64,000 nucleotides of DNA from Sinohyriopsis cumingii (taxonomy: Eukaryota > Mollusca > Bivalvia > Unionida > Unionidae). The translations under genes were made by a program, and so were the position numbers. The notes under the pieces were generated by a model. It worked only from the letters and a program-made list of their open reading frames with translations, ran no database searches and was not told the DNA's origin. Position 1 is the stretch's first letter; every line of letters begins with the position of its first letter. Location of the stretch: positions 77,001,677 through 77,065,676 of the forward strand of contig CM068827.1 of the NCBI GenBank assembly GCA_028554795.2, in the 5' to 3' direction. Shown in pieces: positions 47,201 through 59,200 of the stretch.

Positions 47201-50200
47201 AGGAGTGTGTGAAATTAGCAGCCATTACTCCTCAAAATGAAGCTGTGAATTTTTGAAGATCAAACTCATTTACGGTCTCACGAATAATTATACATCTTGA
47301 GGTCAAATTAGGGGGAAATACAGCACTCTTTGGTAATGTACTCCTGCAGAAACCAAATTCAGGATGACAATTATAGGCATAACAACTGTAAGTAATGCTA
47401 CAGAATGAAACACATGAAAGATTGCATCTACATAAAGCTGTATGTCAGCTTTGGCTGAAATCTAACAAACCTATGTAAAGTTATGCTGTAGAAACTAAAG
47501 TAGAAACTCTTCTAATAAATTTATGGAATTCTGAAAATAAAACCTATTTAAGTTCTCCTCAATACATTGAATCATGTCAATTTCAGCTGAAGTATAACAA
47601 GCTTTGGTTAAACAATGCTATAGAAACCAAAGCTAAAATAAAACCCAGGGGACATAACTCTAGTAAATTAATTCATAGACCGGTTAATGAAACTTATTCA
47701 AGGTTTCTTTAATATAAAGCTGCATGTCAAATATGGATGAAACCCAACAAACCTTATTGAAAATTTGCTGCAAAAGCCATAGTTATAAGGATGTCAAATC
47801 AGGAGATGTAACTCTGCTAAATAAAGTTGTGTAAATGTGAAAATAAAATTTATGCTGTCATCAGTAAACAGCTCAATGTCAAATTTGGTTGAAAGACAAA
47901 AATCCTTGATGCAGTAATGCTGCATGAGCCAAATTTTATGGGACAGTCAGTAGGCATAACTCATGTAAATTACATGATGATTCAATGGAAATAAAACTTG
48001 TTTTAAGGCTCATAGTACAATGTACATGTAGATAGCTGTGTGTCAGATTTGGTTGATATACAGTACTCTTGGGTAAAGTAGTGCTATGTTTGTGATAAGC
48101 TGACAACATTGTCAGACAAACATGTAAATAAAATTAAAATCTGTTGAAAAATGTACACCATACATCAATAGCCTTTTTGGGAAGCTCTATTTACAAATTT
48201 TATTTAAAAAGTGTATTGCAGATGCATGCAAAATAGAAAGCACCTGATGATAACAAAAATGCAAAGATCAGCAATAGAAAAGGAAACGATGTATGATACT
48301 TGGCTCAAGTATTAGTTGTTGTTGTTGTTGTTGTGGGGTTTAACGCCATTTTTCAGCACGCGATAGGCTATACATGGCAGCCAGTATTAATGGTGGAGGA
48401 AGAACCCCGGAAAACGCCGGAAAGAACCACCGACCCACGAGAAGCTACTGGCAAGCTTTCTCACATACCCACATTGGCTGAATCCTAGACTCGAACTGCC
48501 GCAGACAGAGGTGAGATGCAGTGATCTGTAATGAAGAGCGCTTTAGACCACTCGGCCACTCGGGGCCCCTTCAAGTATTAGTACTCTGAAGCATGTTTAC
48601 ATAGGAGTACTACAAGGATCTATGTTAGGGCCAGATGAATTTAATGTTTTATCAATGTCATATTTTTTTATACATGGTTTCACACATGCATGCAAATACT
48701 GATAATGTAGTCAGATCTCAGGCAATGGAAAAAAATACCTTTAATTGAATGATTGATTTATAATTAAGTGAAGGCCAATAAAGACAGTTTTAAGTTCTTG
48801 CTTTCTGAGCTAAAATAAATAATTTAAAAATGTCATCTAATTATAATGGTAATATATTCAAATGTAAGACAGACAAAACTTTTAAGTATAACAAAATGTA
48901 TAAAAGAGAAGGTCCACACCTCACAAGTTTGGGAAAATTAACCATACTCTATTTTCTTATTATGTTCATTTTCAGTTTTTGTCCATTAGTTTGGAAAAAA
49001 AATTGGTGACGTCAATACAAGGAAAATTTTAAAAAATTCAAGAGTTTTCAGATATGTATACTATAACTCTGTTACCATGAAGAACTCAAATAAAATCTCT
49101 CATCTCTTCATGTAATTGGAATGAGAACATTTTGCATTAGAAACCTAAACATTTGCAAACAAAAAGTCCAAAGTATTCACATGACCTTATTCATTTCCAA
49201 GGTAACTCTTTTTTCTTAAAATATAGCCATACTGTGACACTTTTACAGCTGTTAACAATGATATATCGCTGATATTCTTGTAGACATTACATAGCCAGTC
49301 TTTGAGATGAATTACCAGATTACTAAAGATAGGTTATATCTTTACATCTATTCCTAGTTTTCTTGGTAAATGAAATGTGGATACAACTGACTGTACATGC
49401 AGTGCATGTTGGTATTTATTTTGTTGTCTTGGTGCCTATTGTTTTGTGCATGCATATATATATATGCACATGCATATATACATACATACATACATATATG
49501 TATAAAGAACACAAATCACATGGTGAATAACAATCCTTTCAAGTGCACTGGATCCAGTAAGGGATCACGTGTGTCAGGGACTGATTAAGATACATGCAAT
49601 AAACTGGCAACGAATAGTGCAAAACTAGTATCTACCTAGCCTGAGCGCTTTTGACTCTTTAATGAATCTTTTTCAAAGGCAAATACAAAGCATAGACAAG
49701 ACAAACAAATAAAACAGAAAAAATGGTTATGTTTGCAAAAATTTACATGGCTGTTTCTATAGGAATTCAACCATACAACTTTATTATGTTTCAACTAGTT
49801 TATTTCAGCTTGTTGCTGATACTGGAAAATACTTTTACTGACCTAGAAATTGATGAGCCATAACATCATCTGTTATTTTTTGTAAATTTACGTAAGCGCA
49901 TATTATATCCCGGATATTTCATTGTTATTGTAGTCATAGGCTATTAAGCAAATTTAGAGAATTATTTAAAAGAAAATGTGTCAGCTGCAAAAGATAATTT
50001 TATTTGTGCATGGTTGTCTTTTTCTAGTCTTCTTGGTTTAAACCGCTTGGTTTCAATGTTCTAAGGTGGCATATCCAGTAAGATTCCTTTTCTTTCCTGG
50101 TTTTGGCACTCCATTTGGGGTTGTGAGCAATTGCAATAAGTGTTATATCGCTGAAAGTGTGGCATGGGGAGGAGAAGTGTTCTGCGACCGGGCTTCTGTA

Positions 50201-53200
50201 CAGCTTTTTTGTCATCCAGTCAGATGTATGAAGGTTGATCCTTTTGTGTAGCTTTTCAGTTTCTCCAACATACTGAAGGCTACAGATCTTATATGTGATG
50301 AGATAAATGACAATCTCTGTTTTGCACATTTTGTTTGGACCATGTATGCTTAATTTTTCTCTAGTCACTGTGCTAGAAAATGTCTTTGTGATTGGCATTA
50401 GCTTCGCCCTGACTAGGAAGTCCTTGAGGTTGTTTGGTCTCTGGTAGGTGACTACAGGTTTGTTAGGGAGGATTAACTTTAGTGCGTCTGATGATTCCAC
50501 AATGGGCCAGTGTTTCCCAGTGATTTTACCTACATTGAGGTTGTCTGGACATTTAAAATACATTTTTTTATGTTTTAAGTGAGTTTCAGTTTTATGTTGT
50601 TGTTTTCTTAAATAAAGGGTAAAATTGAAATTTGGGATCAAAATTTGTTTTGGTTTTAGAGTAGAGGGGTTATGGTTTACTGAAGAAAAAAAACTGATGC
50701 TAAAGAATGAAAATATCATGACCCCACACATTTTTTATTTTCGAGGGGATTCCAGCATACTTAAGGGTTCATTGATAAGGGTTTTCACTGTATATACAAA
50801 ACTGGTGCAGGGGACTAATTGTTGCTAGCATACATATTTCTTATTTCATGAGTTTAATGTAATATGAGGAAAAATGCACTTAACTATGTTGACATGTATT
50901 ACTCAAGCTTTTTTATTTTCAGAATGTCAGCTACACCAAATGCATGTGTGACAGTGTTGATGGAAAGTATGTTTTTCTTGGTCTCCCATCTGGTGTGCTA
51001 GCAATTGATGGACACAGTCAGCAAATTCTTGCTTTCTGGGAGGATGAACATGCTGACATTACTCAGATCAAAGCTTACTTAATGGGTGAACAGCTCTATC
51101 TGATTGTCACTATTGATGATATGGGTGAGTTCATTTAGGTCACAAAATGATGATATGGGTGAGTCCATTTAGTTCACAAAATAATGATATGGGTGAGTCC
51201 ATTTTGTTCACAAAATACTGTTCTCATATTCCTCTTGAGATATATGTAAAGTTCCCCAAACTGCCATATTTGCATGACATAACCAACAAATCAGGTCAAA
51301 TGACTACCATATACGCTCTCTTATAATTTGAGTGAGACTGCAAAAGACAAATATCCTGATCTGCCATAGAATAATGTGCCTGCAAATCAGGGTCTGGTCT
51401 GTTTTGTTTGTTCTACTGATTACTCCTAACAGACTGCACAGACCCAGATTTGCCAGCACATTATGCGACGGCAAATCTGGTCTGTGCATTTTGCAGTTGG
51501 ACTCATATTATAAGCATGTATATACAGTATTTAAATTCTTGAGATTTTGGGCATTGGACATAAATAGTCATAATTACCATATGTGTTTGTTTGGTCATTT
51601 GGTCATCATGCGTTTCTAGTTGTCGAAAGATCCAATAGTCACAAAGCATGAGACAGCAGAAATACAAAAGCTTATCCCCTGGACTTGTCAAAACCATATA
51701 AAAAAAGGAGTGCTTCATAGTCTGCATTAGAGACATAACTTCAGACCATCTCACATCATATACTTTTTATTAGAGACATAACTTCAGACCATCTCACATC
51801 ATATACTTTTTATTATATGGTTTGATGGAGTGTTCATACATACCAAACTTTTGAATAAAATGGATGTTACCTGGCTCCTAATTAAAAAGATAAAAGTTAC
51901 TAGCAACAACAAGTAACTTTCATCCTTCAAGACTTGTTGAGGAACTGATGAAATAAATCATTACCACTGAACTGGACCAGAAATACCTGTCAATTAATTT
52001 TGTAATGGTTATTAATCAGATTATATGATTATCAATTAACTCTCATGATTTTCTGTTTGGTTTTTGGTTTTTATCTGTACTGCTTAACACATTAACCCCT
52101 GGTGACAAGTTAAAGTGGCAGGAGGTAGTAGCCTACTGCCGAGCTCTGTAGCGTCAAGGTCATGTACAGTACACTAAAGTGGGTGGTATTATAGAAAGGT
52201 AGACAGATGTAGCTCTACATTGATACCAAATGATCTAGAATTTCTAGTTGCACTACAAAATACCGAGGGAAAAATTTCATTTTTATACCAGATTTTTTTC
52301 TACCCAAAATTTGCCTGTGGTCGGAACCGATTTTGTGTCCAGATTTTAGACTTTTTGGTCTCAATCTAAGGCAAACCAGTATGAACTACAAACAGACAGA
52401 TGAACCTTTGCAAAAGGTAGGATAAGATGGGCACTTGGAATAAATTGTGGTCTCGATATGAAAATAATGGGTCCGTTAAGCCAAAAAAAAAACAACAAAA
52501 AACTGAGCCAAATAGCCAATGACAAACGATGTTTCTAACACAACTAGGCAGTATGTTATTGCAAGATCAACTGGAAGTATGTGTTTTGGGATGTATTCAG
52601 AAATAGCTTTCAAAATATGTTTTTCTAGTCAAATTTCAGATGAAAACGACAAAAACCTCCAGGGGTTAATGTGCTAATGACCAGAAGAGCTTATGTGATG
52701 ATCCTGCATCTAAAATCCAGCATCTGTCTCTCCATCTTGAATCCAGAATCTGTTAGCAGTTGTTTATGATTGCTCCTTCTCCTCAGAGGAAAATCATGAA
52801 ATTTGTTTCACAGTTTCATCCAGAGGACTAGTTAGTCCTCAAGGAAACTGGTGCCCCTTGGTCATCCAAGATGGCTGTAATGGTGGCCATCTTGAAAATC
52901 TTGTTTTTTGTACTCCTGTTGAATGGATATTCATATCAACTGGGGTTTTCACAAAAAAAAGATTTCTTATAACACAGAGATCATTTAAGTGAAAATGATT
53001 CTGATTTGACATGCAATATTGCTATCATGGAGGTCATCTTTAAAACCTTGTTATCATTGCTCTGTAACAGGATAGACCTAAACGGATGCTTGGATTAAAT
53101 GACAACACAACACAATTTGATGAAAGATGGAAATTTATGAAATGCAAATATATATATTCTACAAATACAGTGATTCTTTCATACTCTAAACATAGGTCCC

Positions 53201-56200
53201 ATTCAGTTACATTGTACTCTATCCAAACAGTCATTTGAAACAAACATATGACTTGGTTATTTGTACAGCTGTATGATTCATAAATATTTTAAAAAACTTG
53301 CAGATGTGTCTGCTGACAAACCACTCAGTTCTCCCAAATTTTTTGGTTTGCCCACACTTGTATCAGCCACACTCACCCTTCATGGATCCACCATGTGCAC
53401 AAGTTTACAAATTAACAGTTTCTTCTTCGTATGGCCTTGATGGTTACATCATCTTCCATGTCCATATAGACACACAGATGGCCAGATGGACAGCCTGATA
53501 TACCCACACACACATACATACAGACAGCACACGGTTCTCCTGAATTGGGTTGGCCCACTTGTATTGACTATCATACAGACATACATATAGACAGCCACAA
53601 TAAAACCAAACTGATCATAATAACAGGTATAGAATTAAAATCTATAGAAACATGCTACTAAATTAAACCCCTAAGAGCAACTTGTAACAATTCAAAAGTT
53701 CACTACATTTCAAGTCCGTGTAGTAATAAAGACATCATTTCATGATACAACATTAAAAACTGTTTATGTTTCACATATCATATAAAATACAAATGTAACA
53801 ATTACCCCTATGGTTTTTGAATAAAAATGGAGAATGTTCACTCCTTGACAAGATCCAAAAGACCAGTGTGTCACTTAGGAAAGTAACTTACCTTAATTCT
53901 ACAGGAGAGTGAGTATTAGTAAGGGTAAAATACCAGTGCATACCATGCTTTTAGTGTCTCTCACCATAAGCAGTCTATGACGAGATACATGCTAGTTCAG
54001 TCATTTGCCTAGGAAAACAATTATCTACCCTAGGTAACATTGTACACATGTATGATGAAAATGATCAAATTGTTCTAAGGTGAAACCCAAGTTTTTTCTT
54101 CCCTTATTCTGTGACACATTCTTTCTGGAAATGGTTCTAATCCAAAATCCAGTATGACTGCCGCAATGGAATTCTTGAAAATCATTTTAGCTTACTTATT
54201 GAAGTTCTGCAGGGGTCATGCGATGGCCTTTTATCAATAATCTGGCATGCATTGTCTGTTAGCAGTTGTTTCTTATCAAGTCGTCTTTTAAAGTGCACAT
54301 AAGGGTCAGGAAGCTTAGTGTACAGTTTCAGTCTGAGGTCTAGAGGTGCTGAATGGGTTGTTATGTATATTTGATTTAATTATATCTGATTTAATATATA
54401 TTTATTTCAATTTAATTGTTTGTTTGTCTTTTGTTTATTTTTTTTTCATTATATGCTATTGTAATGTAAATTTATTCACTGAAGATGATACTTTTTCCAG
54501 AAAATAGTTTGATCTTGACTGTTCGTTTTAGTAAACACCAGGTGTTGACCTAAATCCTGACCTTGATTCAAAATTAGCAGTGACCATGTAAATAAGTTCT
54601 ATTTTTATTTTAAAATGATTGGTTGTTGTTGAGGTCATGATGGGACTACATGATTTAAGATGTAAACAATTTTTTAAATTTTGTTTCTTAGAGCAAAATG
54701 ATTGGGTCTTATAAAAGACATACAGGGGCTACGTGATTTTTTATATATATGTAAACATGAACACATGACCCTTATCTGGAGCATAAAATTCAAGTTTTAA
54801 ACCATCATATTAGAGAAGTAAACACAGTTGGGCTATTACACTGGAAAGTGACTGTGCCGTTTGGAGTTATTTCAAATTATTGGGATTCAAAAGGATTGAT
54901 TCTTTTTTCCTGGAAAATAGGTATGCTCACATGAAATTCTTGTAAAAATTTATTCAGATTTCCAAAATCGGAGTGACATTTCTTGTTTCTAGAAGGAACT
55001 GTAGACTTCAACACTACAGGTTACAGCATACATTGTCTTCTATCTTGGATTCTTTATCGGGACTTGAACTTGAAATCATTAGAACATTTTATTATTAGGA
55101 CTTCAAAAATTTTATTCGTGGATTATTCTTGGATTAATTTTGGATTTGATTCTTAAAACTGTAAGTTCATATTTTTTCATTTGTACAGAATTTTTCTGGG
55201 AAATAAATTATTGTATTTTTCAAAGCTTGTTGTTTTCACTCTTTCTTGTGTTACTGTTTATTTGAGCCTAAACACGTAACAGGGTATATGAGAAAGCTTG
55301 CCAGTAGCTTCCCATAGGTCACTGATTCTTCCCAGGGTCTTCCTTGGTTCTATCCCCAACATATATACTGGCTGTCAAGTATAGCCTATCATGTGCTGAA
55401 AAATGTATAAAACCCCACACACCAGACTTGATTGTGATTGAAATATTTGTTTTTGTACCAAATTTGTACAATTTCTTCTACGTAAAAATTTCTTTTACAT
55501 AAATATTTAATGAAGACACTCATGAGAATGAAATGCTTTGGGAGATGGATTGGTAAAGATAATGTCAATATAAATGAAAAGGTCCATTTGTGTGCATTTA
55601 GTATTCACGGGGATATTTCATTACCAATTTAAACAAAGAATCTTTATTTGCAGGTATAGCAAGATTGTTTTCTTTTCTCATCAACAAGATCTACCTGCTT
55701 AAGGTTTTAAATGAACAGTCACCTGTAAGTACAATTCAGTCATCATGCTATGAACATAATTTTTTTAATTTAAAGTCATCATAAATAGATACCACAAATT
55801 TTCAGTTGAAAGAAAAATAACAAATGGAAATGCAGTGATTTATAATCTTAATAATTAAGCATTCTTGTTCTTTTAGTAGATTTGTGTTGCTGGTATTTAG
55901 TTTGATACTTACGTACTGATGTATTTGTCATGGAAGCATCAGTCACTTTTAAAGCTTTTGAAAGGTCAATATTCTTTGTGCAAAATATCTTCTTTTTAAT
56001 AATTATTTGTTTACATTTTCCTAACTCAGATTTTGTTTGGGTAACATTGTCTTATTTTTGTTATATTGCATGTAATTTTCAGTGTCAAAAGTCACAACAT
56101 TGTTGAAATTTCTGTCAGAATTAGAGAGAGCTGCATTAGTAAATGTTCATTAAAAATGAATATTAATAGACATGTATATTCTGAAAATCCACACTTAGGA

Positions 56201-59200
56201 ATGTATTGTAAATCTTTTTTTTTCAGGATAGTGAAAATAAGATATTGGTCAGCAAAATTGAAGCCTCTCTGGAAGGGGATTATCTTGGAGCTGTTTTAGA
56301 AAGTAAGATGACCCTGCTGTAAAATAATAAAAAAAATATACTATGCAACCTGGATTAATCACCATTGATAAAGTCTCATTTATTACATCTGCCCGAAAAC
56401 CCTAGATCCCTGCCCCAGAATGGTAACCCAAGGGTAAGAAACTTAAAACCCATTACAGATATTAGGAGTGATTTATAAATAAATTAACAAAGTTAATTAA
56501 TATAAAATGAATGAGCTGCATAAATAATAATCTACATTACCCAGTAGGTTTAACAGTACTAGGACAAGATATGATTGCCTGCCACTGCATCAATTTATGC
56601 ACCCAAAGCACATCATGGTTACTATTATTAGACTGGTTCAATTCCTGTTGTCACAGCTTTTCTTTCCATATGGGCAACAAGTTGTTTTAGATACAAAGGA
56701 TGATAACAAAGAACCAAAATTGTGTCCCCTAGCAGCTGTATAGAAGCAGTAATATATCGTAATTCTTGTGACAATCCTTCCATCTATTGTTCTGTCCATC
56801 TATTCAGCTGGCTGTCATTAGCACAACTAGTCCCACAAGTTTTGATGGATTGCCATGAACCTTAATAAAAATAATGTCATCATCTGAAAATGCACATTTC
56901 ACAAATCATGTTGCTCTTGGAATTTTTTGGTAGAGTCATTGGCAATTTGTCTTGTATTAGTGTATGATGCAATCTTGTAGGTGCAACCAAATTTTCAAAG
57001 TTTGTGAATGGCTTGCACACAGAATAAGAAAGAAGTTTATCAGTTGTGGATTTAACAAGTCAAAGGCCAGGATACAGTCACTGAAAAAGACAAATGTTTT
57101 CTGCACATTGACAATAGTTCTCCATCACAGGTCTGGATACAATTTTATGGATGTGACCCATGGGGTAGACATGGGGTAAGCAAGATGCCAGTTGATTATT
57201 GAGTCAAAATGTCAAAGGTCAAGGTCATTCAAACTGAAAGAACAAATATGGTTTCTGAACAAAAGTTTAAGTTATTTACATAGAGAACTGTTAAACAAGG
57301 AAAACACATTACATGTGTCATGCACAGTGGTTTTATTTATAAATTGCTGTGAGATATTTCTAAATATTATGGTCATTGTCTAAAGATGCTCTAATGATAC
57401 TTAGCTCACCTGGTCATGTGGTATACTAAGATTTGGTCAAGTCCATATGACCAGATGACACGGGATAAGTTGGTCCCCATAGCTGGCACTTGGCACATAC
57501 TGCAGCAGATGAGCAAAATTCACTGTTTCACAATTACCAGGACTAGACCATTATTGCTGTAAAGATAGAAAACCTTTTAAAAGACTTCTCAAAACCACTC
57601 TGCATAATTTGAACACATTGGACAGAAAGCATTTGCAATGAAGACCTTTCAAGTTTCTATGAATGATGCCAATTGGCCGTTAAATGTGGCAGCTGTTCTA
57701 AAACAAGAAAGCCTGTAAAAGGCTTCTTTTCAAATACCCCTTTTGGACCAAATTTGACAGTAGGCATAATGGCACAGAGGGCTTACAAATTTATAGCACT
57801 GATGCTGATCTGTCATCAACCATGGCATGCAACGCTACTAACAATGGGAAAACTTTCAACAACTTTTCAAAAACTGCTGAACAGAATTTGATTATATTTA
57901 ACAAAAATCATGCTGCTTTAGCATTCAGCTAAAATCACAAACCTACTGGATCTCTATTTATAAATACAAGGTATATTCAGAAATTCTAATTACTGGGGTA
58001 CAATTTGATACCAGACAGAGAAGAAAGCACTTATCCCTAGATTCCACATTATATGTATCGGTATATTATTGTATGAAGGACATTCTTTATATCTGAATGA
58101 CACTCATATAGCCAAACAGAGTTAGAGTGAGATTTCATTCCACTCAAGTGCAAGTTTTTCTTTAACAAATGATTCCTTGAATAACAGTCTTTCACTGAAT
58201 TCCAGGTGATATCATGCATGATTTTACTATGAATTTCAGGCCATATCATGCATTTTTTTTTATGAATTCCAAGCCATATTATACATGATTTTATTATAAA
58301 TTTCAGGCCATATCATTCATAATTTTATTCTAAATTCCAGGCTTGTCATGCATGATTTTATTATAATTTTCAGGTTTTATCATGCATGAATTTATTATGA
58401 ATTTCAGGCTATGTAATGCATGATATTATTTTAGATTCCAGGCTTTATCTTGCATGATTTTGTTATAAATTCCAGGTTGTATAATGCATGATTTTATTAT
58501 AAATTCTAGGCCCTATAAATCATGATTTTGTTATAAATTCCTGGCCATATAAAACATGATTTTATTATAAATTCTAGGCTGTATAATGCATGATTTTGTT
58601 ATAAATTCAAGGCCATATAAATCCTGATTTTATCATAAATTCCAGCTGTATAATGCATGATTTTATTATAAATTCCATGCCATATAAATAATGATTTTGT
58701 TATGAATTCCAGGTCATATACATGATGATTTTGTTATAAATTCCAGGCTATATCATGCATGATTTTATTATGACTTCCAGGCCATATCATCCATGATTAT
58801 TTTTTTTAATTCTAGGCCATATCATGGATGATTTTATTTTGAATTCCAGGCCATATCTGCATGGTTTTATTATGAATTCCAGGCATATCCTAAATGATTT
58901 TATTATGAATTCCAGGGGCTATATCATGCATGATTTCATTATGACTTCCAGGCCATATCATCCATGATTATTTTTTTAATTCTAGGCCATATCATGGATG
59001 ATTTTATTTTGAATTCCAGGCCATATCTGCATGATTTTATTATGAATTCCAGGCCATATCCTAAATGATTTTATTATGAATTCCAGGCTATATCCTAAAT
59101 GATTTTATTATGAATTCCAGGCATATCCTAAATGATTTTATTTTGAATTCCAGGCATATTCTAAATGATTTTATTTTGAATTCCAGGCCATATCTGCATG

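Larger units (their letters stand above)
44218..50922. other. WDR93 intron 1 (6.7 kb)
   Basis: Filled with a decayed exon-carrying repeat, a hairpin MITE, a 150-bp degenerate tandem array, a SINE inside a non-LTR relic, and a Penelope fragment. 45090-46890 shows nothing recognisable. Confidence 0.6.
51125..55653. other. WDR93 intron 2
   Basis: Contains a palindromic repeat, a tandem duplication, a TTAA-type MITE, and the LTR/SINE nest. 52680-54340 has no recognised feature; the frame at 53298-53498 lacks support. Confidence 0.6.
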
